Origin: Nocardioides piscis
GTDB taxonomy: Bacteria; Actinomycetota; Actinomycetes; Propionibacteriales; Nocardioidaceae
Assembly: GCF_011300215.1 (NCBI RefSeq)
Contig: NZ_CP049866.1
Span: forward strand, 1,612,001-1,676,000
Direction of reading: 5' to 3'
Length of the DNA: 64,000 nucleotides
Below, piece after piece: positions 9,253 through 20,309 of this stretch. The translations under genes were made by a program, and so were the position numbers. The notes under the pieces were generated by a model. It saw only the letters and a program-made list of their open reading frames with translations. It was not told the origin of the DNA and did no database searches. How positions within the stretch are numbered: position 1 is the stretch's first letter; the number at the start of each line of letters is the position of its first letter.

Positions 9253-10275
9253 GTGGACGTGCCCACCTGGGTCTGGATCGCCACCGCCGTGGTGACCATC
9301 GCCGTATTCACCTTCGATCTCGCGGTCGTGGGTCGTCGCCCGCACGAGCCGTCGATGAAGGAGTGCGCCACCTACCTGTCGATCTATGTCGGGATGGCGG
9401 TGATCTTCGGGCTCGGGGTCTGGTATGCCGCCGGCGGGACGTCGGCCCTGGAGTTCTATTCCGGCTGGCTCGTCGAGTACTCCCTCTCGATCGACAACCT
9501 GTTCATCTTCTTGATCATCATGGCCAAGTTCATGGTGCCCCGCGAGCTGCAGCAGTACGCCCTGATGGTCGGCATCGTGATGGCGCTGGTGATGCGCGCC
9601 ATCTTCATCGCCGTCGGCGCCGTGGCGATCAACGAGTTCAGCTGGGTCTTCTACGTCTTCGGCCTCTTCCTCGTCTACACCGCGGTCAAGCTCGCCAAGG
9701 AGGGCGGCGAGGACGAGGACGAGTACGAGGAGAACCGTCTCGTCCTCTGGGTCGAGAAGCGGTTCCCTGCCACCAAGGAGTGGCACGGCAAGAAGATCTT
9801 CAGCGTCGAGAACGGCAAGCGCGTCATCACCCCGATGTTCATCGTGATCCTGACGCTGGGTACCACCGACCTGCTGTTCGCCCTCGACTCGATCCCGGCG
9901 ATCTTCGGCATCACCAAGGAGCCCTACCTCGTCCTGACCGCGAACATCTTCGCGTTGATGGGCCTGCGCCAGCTCTACTTCCTGATCGGTGGGCTCCTGG
10001 AGCGGTTGATCTACCTCTCCTACGGCCTGGCCTTCCTGCTGGCCTTCATCGGCGTCAAGCTGATCCTGCACGCCATGCACGAGAACAAGCTGTCCTTCAT
10101 CAACGGCGGCGAGCACATCGAGTGGGCGCCGGAGATCCCGATCTGGCTCTCCCTGGTGGTCATCCTCGCCACGCTCGTGGTGACGGCCGTCGTGTCGTTG
10201 TGGGCGTCCAGCAGGATGTCGGAGCAGGAGAGGGACGCTCACACCGGTCCGCGGCGCGACTGGGAAGACGGCTGA
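9253..10275 (+). CDS. TerC-family integral membrane protein (probable Mn2+ transporter)
   Basis: 340-residue polytopic membrane protein. The two TerC signature segments are present: EYSLSIDNLFIF near residue 77 and LLFALDSIPAIFGIT near 207, each with an acidic residue inside a helix. A cytosolic acidic loop (GGEDEDEYEE) lies between them. GTG 9253 is preferred because AGGAG lies 7 bases upstream. Family members export or distribute manganese, which agrees with the riboswitch. The name derives from tellurite resistance, but that role is not implied here. Convergent with the kinase gene. Confidence 0.9.
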   Translation: MDVPTWVWIATAVVTIAVFTFDLAVVGRRPHEPSMKECATYLSIYVGMAVIFGLGVWYAAGGTSALEFYSGWLVEYSLSIDNLFIFLIIMAKFMVPRELQQYALMVGIVMALVMRAIFIAVGAVAINEFSWVFYVFGLFLVYTAVKLAKEGGEDEDEYEENRLVLWVEKRFPATKEWHGKKIFSVENGKRVITPMFIVILTLGTTDLLFALDSIPAIFGITKEPYLVLTANIFALMGLRQLYFLIGGLLERLIYLSYGLAFLLAFIGVKLILHAMHENKLSFINGGEHIEWAPEIPIWLSLVVILATLVVTAVVSLWASSRMSEQERDAHTGPRRDWEDG

Positions 10276-10287
10276 GCGGTCGCTCGC

Positions 10288-11685
10288 TCAGCGGACGCAG
10301 TCGTTGGCCGTGGGCGACTCGTCCGAACCACGCACCTGCCTGACCTCGAGGCACACCTCGCCCGCTGACCTGATGGTGGCGGCCCTCTTGGTGGTGCGCC
10401 GGAAACCCTGACGCCCCACCTCCTGCCAGATCCACTCGTCGCCGGCATCGACCGACTCGCGGCTGTCCCACCGGAACGTCACCTCGCGCCCCTCCCGGAC
10501 CCCCGTGAGGGTCGGAGGCTTGGTCAACGTGTCTGCGATGAGCGGTGACGGGGTGCCGGTGGTCGGAGCGACTGCTGGCTTGGTGGGCTTGTCGCGGCCG
10601 CCGCTGAGGACCAGCCCTGCGACGATCGCCGACGCTGCGACGACGCCGATCACCCCCCACACCACCGACGTCGTGCGGCCCCGCGGTCGATCCTCCGGTT
10701 GCTGGGCGACCTGGGCCGCGGCGACGCGGCGGGGAGACGACGCAGAGATCACCGTGACCGCCTTCATGACGGTCCGGTCCTCCTCGTGCTCCGGCGCGAG
10801 CGCCTGCACGGAGGTGTCGAGTCGGTCGCCCTCCACCGCGACGCTGGTGCGCGCCCAGCCAGCCGCCGCCTCGACCTGCTGGAGACTGCGCGCGAGGTCC
10901 AGTGCGCTCTGCGGACGGTGTGCCGGGTTCTTGGCCAAGCACTGCTGCAGCAGCCGGTCGAGGGCAGGTGGGACGTCCGGTCGCTGCGTCGCCGGGGGAG
11001 GGGCGTGCAGGATTCGCGCGCTGAGCGCCCGCGTCGAGTTGTCGCCGGCAGGGATGGAGAAAGGGGAGCGTCCCACGAGCAGGTGCCAGATCGTGGCACC
11101 GAGCGAATAGACGTCGGAGGCGACCGAACCGTTGGACCGTCCGTCGAGCATCTCCGGGGGAGACCACGGATAGGAGATGCGTACGTCGCTCTCTCCCTCC
11201 ACGTCCGCGAGGTGCCCGGCGATCCCGAAGTCGGTCAGCGCCGGTTCGTGGTAGGTCGTCACGAGCACGTTGCTCGGCTTGATGTCGCGGTGGATGATCC
11301 CCGACCGGTGGGCGGTCTCGATGGCACTGGCCAGCTTGATCCCGGTGCTCACCGCATCGGCGGGGGCCATCGGGTTGGAGCGCACACGCAGCCCGAGGTC
11401 GGGTGGTGGGCAGTAGCGCATCACGAGGTAGGGACGACCGCCGTCCTGCGTCATCCCAGCGGTGATCACCGAGACGATGTAGGGGTGGTCGGCCAGTCGC
11501 GCCATGGCGTTGGCCTCGGCCGTGAAGAGCTGTTTCTCCCGCTCGTTGAGGGGGACGTCGGGTCGTACGACCTTGACCGCGACCCGTTGACGCGGCCACT
11601 GCTGCTCGTAGAGGAAGACGTCCGCGAAACCGCCGCTGCCCAGGTGTTCGACGAACGTGAACCCAGCGATGACCGGGGCACTCAC
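10288..11685 (-). CDS. transmembrane serine/threonine protein kinase with extracellular domain
   Basis: 465 residues. The cytosolic kinase domain (about 8-275) has a Gly loop GSGGFADVF (16-24), Lys38 in VAVKVV, Glu57, the catalytic loop HRDIKPSN (132-139) and DFG (152-154). The activation segment reads SDVRISYPWSPPEML and has no threonine, unlike PknB-type kinases. One membrane helix (about 338-360) is followed by an extracellular region of about 105 residues whose last 75 look fibronectin-III-like, with two cysteines. GTG start; GTGA overlap with the upstream FHA gene makes them one operon. Likely partner of the FHA protein. Confidence 0.9.
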   Translation of the reverse strand: MSAPVIAGFTFVEHLGSGGFADVFLYEQQWPRQRVAVKVVRPDVPLNEREKQLFTAEANAMARLADHPYIVSVITAGMTQDGGRPYLVMRYCPPPDLGLRVRSNPMAPADAVSTGIKLASAIETAHRSGIIHRDIKPSNVLVTTYHEPALTDFGIAGHLADVEGESDVRISYPWSPPEMLDGRSNGSVASDVYSLGATIWHLLVGRSPFSIPAGDNSTRALSARILHAPPPATQRPDVPPALDRLLQQCLAKNPAHRPQSALDLARSLQQVEAAAGWARTSVAVEGDRLDTSVQALAPEHEEDRTVMKAVTVISASSPRRVAAAQVAQQPEDRPRGRTTSVVWGVIGVVAASAIVAGLVLSGGRDKPTKPAVAPTTGTPSPLIADTLTKPPTLTGVREGREVTFRWDSRESVDAGDEWIWQEVGRQGFRRTTKRAATIRSAGEVCLEVRQVRGSDESPTANDCVR

Positions 11686-12890
11686 CGGCCCACCACCGTG
11701 CCGACCTCGAACCGGACCTCGTAGACCTCAGCCAGGTCCAGCACGGCCCCTGGCTCGAGGACGTAGGCCTCACCTGAACGCATGCGTTCGGGCGGTCGTC
11801 CAAGCATGGTGAGCATGGTGCCACCACGCGAGTCGAGGTCGCGCGCCAGCACGTCCCACCCACTCAGCTCGATGTGCAGGTGCATGCGTGACACGAACGT
11901 GTGGTCGGCCGGCAGGTGCACGAGGTGCGGCCAGTCGTTGCTGTTCTCCAACGGTGCCGGCTTGCGGCCCAGCACCACTCCGCGATCGAGGGGCACGACC
12001 TCCCCGGTGGGCAGTCGCAGCCCCCCGAGCGGCGGTCGAGGCACCTCGCGGGGCTCCTGCGGCGCCACGGGCTGGCGACAGGTGCGGCAGGTGGCCCGGT
12101 CGGCCGGCGTCAGGTGACCGTCGGGGCAGCTGCGAGCGAGCACCATCTGTGGAGGCGTTTGGCGCAGGTGTGCGCGGGGCCCGGGCCGATGCACGGTGGA
12201 TCCGTCGTCGTCGGCGCTGGACCCGGCAGGCGTCGACGGCGTCGTCGTCAGCGCAGGCTGGATCGTGGTGTGCGCGCCCTGCGAGATGCGGGCCGTGAAG
12301 GCAGGGTCGGGCTCGGTGGTGTCCGTGCGTGAACCAGTGTCGGGATCGGTGTCGGCGCCCTGGCGCCGCCGCGGTCGTGGGGGAGGCCCGTCCGGTCCGG
12401 TGGCAGCCAGGATCGCGTCCGGGATGCCGTCGATGAGCACTCCGTCCGGCGGTGGAGGAGGGATGGTCGCGCGTTCCGCTGGGGGCGCGACGCGGTGGGC
12501 GATCGGTCGCAGCGAGACGTGGCTGGCACCGACGACGCCGCCGACCAGTCGTCGCAGGCCCGACTGGGGAGGTGAACCTTCTCCGCCGTCGAGGGACAGG
12601 ATCCGGTCGGCGCCCGAGATGCGGACGTGTCCGCGACCTCGGGACACCGACATCGCAGCACCGGGGGAGAGGTCGACCATGGCCAGGGCCAGGAAGCCCT
12701 CGTCGAAGGCCTTCTCCGTGATCGCCAGCACTCGCTCCGTGGCTGGTGCGTCGCCGGGCCGAGCGCCGGAGACGACCGCCCACACGTCCTCGACGACCCC
12801 GTCGTCGCCCGGATCGGACATGAGGACCCACAGGTCCCCAGCGCCGAGCAGCAGGCCGTCGCCGACGGCATACCTGATCTCCATCCCCAT
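11682..12890 (-). CDS. FHA-domain protein with zinc-ribbon-like motif
   Basis: 402 residues. The N-terminal 140 residues form a conserved-looking domain I cannot name. A Pro/Thr/Asp-rich linker follows, then a short zinc-ribbon-like motif (CPDGHLTPADRATCRTC) and a C-terminal FHA domain (about 305-402) with GRKP and SRMHLHIE. The usual SxNG turn is SRGG here, so phosphothreonine binding may be altered. ATG 12890 is preferred because GGAGGAGG lies 5 bases before it; the frame stays open further upstream. It precedes and overlaps the kinase gene, so it is probably a substrate or scaffold for it. Confidence 0.85.
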   Translation of the reverse strand: MGMEIRYAVGDGLLLGAGDLWVLMSDPGDDGVVEDVWAVVSGARPGDAPATERVLAITEKAFDEGFLALAMVDLSPGAAMSVSRGRGHVRISGADRILSLDGGEGSPPQSGLRRLVGGVVGASHVSLRPIAHRVAPPAERATIPPPPPDGVLIDGIPDAILAATGPDGPPPRPRRRQGADTDPDTGSRTDTTEPDPAFTARISQGAHTTIQPALTTTPSTPAGSSADDDGSTVHRPGPRAHLRQTPPQMVLARSCPDGHLTPADRATCRTCRQPVAPQEPREVPRPPLGGLRLPTGEVVPLDRGVVLGRKPAPLENSNDWPHLVHLPADHTFVSRMHLHIELSGWDVLARDLDSRGGTMLTMLGRPPERMRSGEAYVLEPGAVLDLAEVYEVRFEVGTVVGR

Positions 12891-12971
12891 GGCTGCCTCC
12901 TCCCCCGAGCTCGAGCGGCCCTCAGGGCACATTGTCCTCATCGTCCCTGATCGGGCGGGATCTGTCTCAAC

Positions 12972-13000
12972 TTGTCCTCCAGCGAACACCTACATACGCT
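12972..13000 (+). promoter_or_regulatory. candidate promoter of the giant surface-protein gene
   Basis: TTGTCC (12972-12977) and TACGCT (12995-13000) are 17 bases apart and lie 45 bases before the start codon, in the divergent gap between the FHA gene and the surface-protein gene. The match to a housekeeping sigma consensus is moderate. Confidence 0.4.
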
Positions 13001-13044
13001 CCTCGTGCGCACCGGGGTCGGGCGCGGGCAGTAGGGGGATGCAG

Positions 13045-16000
13045 ATGGCACGGGGCGGGTTCATCGCTCGGCACAAGGTTGCCCTCTCCTCCAACGCCGC
13101 TCTGCTGCTGGCGGCGGGGGCGGTGCTCGGCTACGCCGTGACCGCGGACGGCTACCAGGCGCACGAGGCGCAGCTCAATGACGGCGGCGTGTGGGTCCTC
13201 CACGGCGACCGCGGTATCTATGGTCGGATCAACAAGCCGATCAACCAGCTCGACGCCATCGTCTTCGCCGAGGGTGGCGGGGAGCGGCCGCTGGACGTCG
13301 TCCAGGACGGGGCCGTCGTCGCGGCCATCGACCGAAGGGCCGGAACCGCCCAGGTCATCGACCCGCAGTCCGCCAAGCTCGACGCCACGGCCCGGGTGTC
13401 GCTGCCGACCCTGGGCGACCAGCAGCTGGCGGGCGGCACCTTCGCCTCGGTCGACAGCGAGACAGGCGAGGTCTGGGCCGTACGGCTCGACCCGCAGCGC
13501 GGTCGACCGCTGATCTCGTCGCTCGACGCCCAGGCCAAGCCGCTGGAGAGCGTCGGGGCGAACGCCGCGCTCGCAGTCAGCCAGGCCGGGACCGTGATCG
13601 TGACCTCCGCCGAGGAGAAGACGGTCACCTCCATACCGGCCGGAGATGGCGACCTCGGGGAGCCCCGTACGGACGACCTGCCGTCGGCCGCGGGCGACCC
13701 GACCGCGGTGACCACGGTCGGCGATCGGGTCGTGACGCTCGATGACACCACCGGTGCACTGACGGTGCTCGGCGGCGGATCCGCGACCGTGCCCGAAGGC
13801 AGTCGCCTGCAGCAGCCCGGGCCAGACGCGGGGAGGTGCTCGTGGGTGCGGCTGACGCCTTGCTGGGCGTCGACCTCGACTCGGGTGTCGTGCGCACGGT
13901 GGAGTCCGGTGTGTCCGGCCATCCGGTCCAGCCTGTCCGTCTCGGCGACTGCTCCTATGGTGCGTGGGCGCGGGGTCTGGGAGCGGTCACCGTCGTCTGT
14001 GGCGACGAAGAACCGCGGACCAGCGGTCTCGGCGGGAAGGCCAGCCAGCTTGCGTTCCGCGTCAACCGCGGACAGATCGTGCTCAACGACACGGCCAGCG
14101 GGGCCGTGTGGGACGTCGACACCCCCAAGCCGGAGAAGATCGACAACTGGAACGCCTTCACCGCGACCAAGAAGGTCGAGGACCAGGACCAGAAGAACGA
14201 TGAGCAGAGCAGCGGCGACAAGCGTCCGCCCAAGGCGGAGCCGGACAACTACGGCGCCCGGCCCGGGCGGGCCAGCGTCCTGCACCCGCTCGACAACGAC
14301 TCGGCCCCCGAGGGTCGCCTGCTCAGCATCGTCGACGTCGACCAACCGGGCGCCGGAGCCCGGGTCGAGATCAGCCCGGATGGCCAGAGCCTCGTGCTCG
14401 ACCTCCCGGAGAAGGCGCGCGACATCGCCTTCGACTACTACATCGACGACGGACGCAGCAACTTCTCCGCCCACGCGACGGTGCGGGTCGACGTTCGCGC
14501 TGGCGCTGTCAACGCGCCGCCGCGTCCCCGAGAGGGACATCGACCCCAGAAGTGGCGGGTGCCCGCAGACGGGACCATGTCCGTGCCCGTGCTGGGTGAC
14601 TGGCGTGACGACCGCGACAGCGACTCGTTGGTGCTCGACTCAGCCACGGTCGTCGGCGGTTCGCAAGATGGTGCGGTCGCCCGCACGACCGCGGACGGCA
14701 GGGTCCGCTTCACAGGTTCGCGTGAGGGCGGCGCCCAGTTCCAGGTCTCCTACGCCGTCACCGACGGCAGGTCCGCACCAGTCGAGAAGACCCTCACGTT
14801 CGATGTCCAGAAGCGGCTCGACCGCGCCACCTTCCCCCCCGTGGCCGAGCCAGACGTCGTGCGCGGAGAGGTCGGGACGCCGATCAAGATCCGCCCGCTG
14901 CTCAACGACCTCCCCGGCTCCGACCCGGGCTCGCCGAACGCCGAGCTCGCGCTGGGCGGCAGGCTGCCCGGCCAGGCCGGCACCGAGATCAAGACGGACC
15001 TCGAGAGCGGCCTGATCACGCTCGTCGCGGCCAGGCCCGGGACCTACTTCCTCGACTACGACGCGGCATACGGCAACGCTCCGGTCGACAAGAGCACCAT
15101 CCGGGTCGACGTCCGCCCCAAGCCCCGCTCCCCGGGTGCCCCGGTGGCCATGCCGGACACCATGACCCTCTTCGGCCAGTCGGCCGGGATCGTCGACGTG
15201 CTCGCCAACGACCTGGACCCGGCGGGCGGGCTGCTGGTGGTGCAACGGGCCGAGGCAGACCTTCCCGGCCTGCTCGACGTGGCTGTCATCGATGGTCGGT
15301 GGGTCCGGATCTCGGCCAGGCAGGGCGATCTCCCGCCGACTCCCCAGCTGATCCGCTATTCCATCAGCAACGGTGCGACCTCGGGGATCACCGGTGAGAT
15401 ATCGGTGAACCACCGGCCCCGGCCCGAGAACGACGCACCCATCACCACCACCGACCGCGTGACCGTCCGCGCCGGCACCTCGATCACGGTCCCCGTGCTC
15501 GACAACGACCTCTCGCCGTCCGGTGACCGGCTCGGCCTCGTCGCGGATGCTGCGACGCAGGGGGACGGTGCGAATGGTGTCGCAGGTGAGCTGGAGGTCG
15601 ACCGTCCGGTGGACGTGACGGGCGACCTGGGCACGGCCTACGTCTCGGGCCGTTCGGTCCGCTACGTCGCCCCGGACCTGCAGGAGCGCGACTCCTTCGA
15701 CGTGCACTATGTCGCCCGCAACACCACGGGCCAGACCGCGCCGGGTCGCCTGGTGGTCTCGGTCACCCCGGCAGGGGCGGACAACGCTCCACCCGAGCCA
15801 CCGACGCTCGAGGCGCGGTCGGTGTCGGGTGCGACCACGAAGATCCGGATCCCGGGCAGCGGGGTCGACCCTGACGGCGACCCCGTGACGGTCGTCGGCA
15901 TCACGTCCGCGCCCCGGCTGGGGCGCGTGGTGTCGTACGGCGGCAACTTCCTGGAATACCAGGCCTACCCACGCAGCACCGGGACCGACCAGTTCGAATA

Positions 16001-19000
16001 CTCGATCATGGACAGCCGGGGAGCGGTGGCGTCCGGCGTCGTGCGCGTCGCGGTCGTTTCTCCGGAGGAGCCGCAGCCGCCACTGGCCGTCTCGGACCAG
16101 CTCACGGTGGAGCCGGGACGCACCGCGATCGTCGACCCACTGGCCAACGACTACATCGCGCCCAGCGACGACGTGACGATCGAGCTGCGCGACCCGTCCG
16201 CAGGCGTCGAGCTCGACCCCGACACCAACCTCGTCTCGGTCCCGACCCCGAGGACGTGCGCGCGCCCGTCCCCGACGTCGTCTACGAGATCAGCAACGGC
16301 ATCGAGAGCTCGATCGCCGTCATCGAGGTCGATCTCGCCGAGTCGTTCAACAACCCGCCGATCGTGCACGACGCGTTCGGCGGCGCCGACGACAGCGAGA
16401 GCGTCTCGGTCGACGTGCTGGAAGGCGCCTACGACCCTGACGGTCCTGCTGAGGGCCTGCGGCTGGTCAAGGCGCTGGGCACGGAGGGCTCACCCACGGT
16501 CAAGGGCGACCGCCTCCGCGTCGACCGCAGCCCCAACCCCCTCGTCGTGCCGTTCCGGGTGGAGGACGCCGACGGGGCGGTTGCCACCGCGTCCCTCTAC
16601 GTCCCTCCCACCGGAACGGGGATCCCCTACGTCAAGCCCGACGCCCTGATCGAGATCCCTGAGGGTGGCTCGGCCAAGGGCAAGCTGTCGGACTACATCG
16701 TGACTCCCTCGCAGGGCACGGTCCGACTGGTCGGGCGCGATGCAGTCTCCGCATCGCCGTCGGACCTCGATCCGACGCGCACCGGTGACGGCTCGTTCGA
16801 GATCTCGGCCCGAGACGGCTTCAGGGGACCGGGTGCGTTGCTGGTGCAGGTGACGACGGCCACCGACGCCACCGGGAACGAGGACCCCCAGGATCGGGCG
16901 GACGGCTACACGGCGTTGCTCTCGATCCCGGTGCAGGTCGGGGACGACACCCCGGTGCTCGAGTGCCCGCAGACCACCATCACCATCTCCGCCGGTGAGA
17001 CCTATGACCTCGACATCGCTTCACTGTGCAACGTGTGGACCCTCGACCCGGCCGAGGCAGCCACCCTCGACTACCGCGGCGAGTGGACCCAGCCCGTCGA
17101 CGGGCTGAGCGTCGACGGCAATGGCAGTGCGGTCCTGCGTGTGAGTGCCGATGAGCGTGCGACGGAGGGCGGGGAGGCTGCCCTTGCGGTCACGGCGGGC
17201 GCGAGCGCACCAGCGTCGATCCGGTTCCGTCTCGTCAAGGCGCCGCCGCCGACCCTGCTGCCCATCCGCGTGGACGACATGGAGGCAGGGCAGAGTCGCG
17301 ATCTCGACCTCGCCCGCTACCTCGAGTCCGAGATCGCCGATCCGGATCCGACCGTGGTCTCGGTGATCACGGTCAGCGGCTCAGGGGTGAGCGCCAGCAA
17401 GTCAGGCGGCTCGCGCATCGCCCTGCGCGCCGGTCCGGAAGCCCGGGGCCAGACGGTCCTGCGAGTCATCATGAGTGACGTCGCCGATGCCTCGCCCGCG
17501 AGCACGCGCACCGCGGAGGGCCGGATCGAGTTCGCGGTGGCGGGTGTGCCGGGGGCGCCGTCCCAGCCGTTCTCCTACGTCAACCGCGAGAAGGGGACCA
17601 TCCGGATCTCGTGGGAGGCCCCCAAGGACGACGGTGGATCGCCCATCACCAAATATGTTGCCAAGGAGGTCCGATCGGGTCGATCGATCTCCTGCCGGAC
17701 CACCGTCTGCGACTTCCCCGGTCTCCAGGACGCGACCAAGTACGCCTTCCGGGTGGCGGCGGTCAACAAGGTGGGCACGAGCGCGTTCAGCGACCAGTCC
17801 AAGACGGCGTACGCCGACACCCCACCCGGCCGGGTCCGCTCCATCAGCATGCTCAGCCGCGGGGACCACACCATCACCGTGGGCTGGAAGAAGCCCGACA
17901 GCACGACCGAGATCGAGGAATACCTCCTGACCTGGTTGGGGAACTCGGTGTCCCTGGACGGCTCGACCACCAGCTTCGTCGTGCCCAACCTGGACAACAA
18001 CCGGAAGTACTTCTTCTCCGTCGAGGCGCGCAACAGCGTGGGGTGGTCAGCCGTGCGGCAGTCCGAGCCGTTCCAGTCCATCGGTACGCCCCTCGCGCCC
18101 ACCGGCCTCCAGGTCGTCGACCTGCAGGCGGGCGAGCAGGTCACGGATGTCCGGGCCACGTGGTCGCCGACCCTTCCGGAGGGCGAGGCTCCGACGCTCT
18201 ACACCGTGAGCTACTCCGTGGCCGGCAAGGCGCCGGCCGCTGTGCCCGGGTGCTCGAGGATCCAATCCACAGCCTGCACTCACGGCGGGCGTACGTACGA
18301 CGGGAGCATCTACTCCTACTCTGTCCGAGCACACAACGCTCTGAACTCGTCTCCCGCCAGCAGTGCTGTGAATTTCGAAGCCGTCGGGAAGCCGAGAAGC
18401 TGGGGAGCCTGGCAAGCCTTTCCGACCGGTTCCGACAACCAGGCCCGGGTCACCGCGACTGCCCCTGATTCACGTGGAAAGACGTCGAGGGCGGCGATCC
18501 TGGTCGGTGGGCAGGTCGTGTGGGAGGCCGACGTCTCGGAGGGTGTGGCCATCAACGAGGTGGTGTCCACCCCCAGCAATGCCATGGAATACCCGGTGCA
18601 GCTACGGATGTGCAACGAGAATGCACCGACCGGGTGCACGGTCTCGGCAGACGCCAAGTCGATTCAGACATACGGTCCCTTGCGGACAGAGCACCTCAAC
18701 CCGGTCTCCGCTCAGGTCAACGGGTTGCAGGTGACCTGGACCATCAGTGGAACCTCGAACGGCGACGCCGCGCTCCTGGGTGTGCGCACGGACAACGGGG
18801 CCGAGGAAGTCATCGCACTGGACTCACGAGGCAGTTTCTCGGTGACCAAGGCCGTGACGGTGTCTGACTACAACACCCGCACCGAGATACGCGTTCGACT
18901 CTTCGACGATGCCCCCACAGGCCGTGGCGAGGCCCAGGTATCGGGCCAGGCCACGACCGGCAATCCGCCCCCGCCGACGGTCTCGATCTACAAGCAACGC

Positions 19001-19297
19001 GCCTGCAACGACGGCGACAGTGACACAACGAACGATTGCAGCAACTTGGGCATGCTCGGGTGTACCAACAATCGCTGCGGTTTCATGGGCATCAACGTCA
19101 CGGGCGCGCGAGTGCACTTCGGTTGTCAGGTGACCAAGTCCACGGCCAACCAGAACATGTGGGCCTACGAGGGCAACATGGACAACGGAGAAACAATCAC
19201 TGATTGGGTCTTCGATGCGGGGTACATCGAAGTCACCTGCGAGGCAGGTCAGGGTGGGCCCAACTACTTCTCAGTGACCGCAGCACTCAACTGGTAG
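13045..19297 (+). CDS. giant membrane-anchored Ig-like/fibronectin-III repeat surface protein (two apparent -1 frameshifts)
   Basis: About 2,084 residues once two breaks are repaired: a G run at 13830-13833 and a C run at 16246-16249, each one base short. A basic N-terminus and one signal-anchor helix lead to an extracellular DGGVWVLHGD-type propeller-like region. Then follow at least six Ig/cadherin-like repeats marked by xLxNDxxP (LDNDSAP, LLNDLPG, LANDLDP, LDNDLSP, LANDYIAP, LEGAYDP). Fibronectin-III domains (nt about 17,550-18,400) and a Cys-rich end (about 18,990-19,240) complete it. No LPXTG. ATG 13045 has GGGGG 6 bases upstream; ATG 13039 is possible. MoxR, DUF58 and transglutaminase-like genes follow in the same direction. 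Adhesion or envelope scaffolding is inferred. Confidence 0.85.
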
Positions 19298-19332
19298 CAG
19301 CCTTGCTCACCAACTGACTTTTGAGGAGCACG

Positions 19333-20301
19333 ATGACCATCTCGCACGAGCAAGCCGACTGGTTCAAGAAGACCTTCGACCAGCTGACCGACAACATGGA
19401 GAAAGCCGTCCTCGGCAAGCGCCACGTCGTGCGCCTGGCGCTGACCTGCCTGCTGTCGGAGGGGCACATCCTGCTCGAGGACTTCCCCGGCACCGGCAAG
19501 ACCATGCTGGCCCGCGCGCTGGCCAACACCGTGCAGGGTTCCCAGGCCCGGATCCAGTTCACCCCTGACCTGCTGCCCTCCGACGTCACCGGCGTGACCG
19601 TCTACGACCAGCACAAGGGCACGTTCGAGTTCCACCCCGGCCCGATCTTCCACACGATCGTGCTGGCCGACGAGATCAACCGCGCCTCACCGAAGACCCA
19701 GTCGGCGCTGCTGGAGGTCATGGAGGAAGGACGGATCACCGTCGACGGGGTCGCACACCCGGTCGGCAGGCCGTTCCTCGTCATCGCGACGCAGAACCCG
19801 ATCGAGCAGGCCGGCACCTATCGCCTGCCCGAGGCCCAGCTGGACCGTTTCTTGATGAAGACCTCGATGGGTTATCCCGACCGGGCCGCGACCGTCGAGC
19901 TCCTCGTCAACGCAGCGGTCCGCGACCGGGCCTCGTTGGTCACCCCTGTCATCACGGCGGCCACCATCTCGCAGATGAGCGGCCTGGCCGACCAGGTCTA
20001 CGTCGACCCCGCGGTCGTGGGATATGTCGCCGAGCTGGCTGAGGAGTCCCGCCGCCAGCCCCACGTCAAGCTCGGCCTCTCCCCGCGCGGCTGCCTGGCC
20101 TTCATCCGGGTGGCCAAGACGTGGGCGGCCGCCGATGGACGCGACCACGTGGTGCCCGACGACATCAAGGAGATGGCCGAACCGATCCTGTCCCACCGCC
20201 TGCTCCTCGACGCCGAGGCGCAGTTCAGCGGGGTCAGCGTGCAGACGGTGATCGGGCGTCTGCTCGACGCCGTCGAGCCGCCGACCGACCGGGTGGCCTG
20301 A
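19333..20301 (+). CDS. MoxR-family AAA+ ATPase
   Basis: 322 residues. Walker A is DFPGTGKTM, Walker B is VLADEINRASPKTQSALLEVM, and the sensor-1 region is ATQNPIEQAGTYRLPEAQLDRF, all diagnostic of MoxR. ATG 19333 has GAGGAGC 4 bases upstream; a TTG 12 bases earlier is less likely. MoxR proteins act as chaperone-like ATPases for neighbouring surface or metal-dependent proteins. Directly downstream is the DUF58 gene, its usual partner, 8 bases away, and directly upstream is the giant surface protein. Confidence 0.93.
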   Translation: MTISHEQADWFKKTFDQLTDNMEKAVLGKRHVVRLALTCLLSEGHILLEDFPGTGKTMLARALANTVQGSQARIQFTPDLLPSDVTGVTVYDQHKGTFEFHPGPIFHTIVLADEINRASPKTQSALLEVMEEGRITVDGVAHPVGRPFLVIATQNPIEQAGTYRLPEAQLDRFLMKTSMGYPDRAATVELLVNAAVRDRASLVTPVITAATISQMSGLADQVYVDPAVVGYVAELAEESRRQPHVKLGLSPRGCLAFIRVAKTWAAADGRDHVVPDDIKEMAEPILSHRLLLDAEAQFSGVSVQTVIGRLLDAVEPPTDRVA

Positions 20302-20309
20302 GCCACGAC

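Noticed and set aside
12196..13044. Long plus-strand frame opposite the FHA gene that runs into the giant protein
   Set aside because: It is Pro/Arg/Ser-rich shadow sequence; the minus-strand FHA motifs are clear, and the real gene begins at 13045 after a ribosome binding site and promoter.
16246..16250. Programmed frameshifting in the giant protein
   Set aside because: No canonical slippery heptamer with downstream structure, and the same run-length error pattern occurs in unrelated genes including rpsD.
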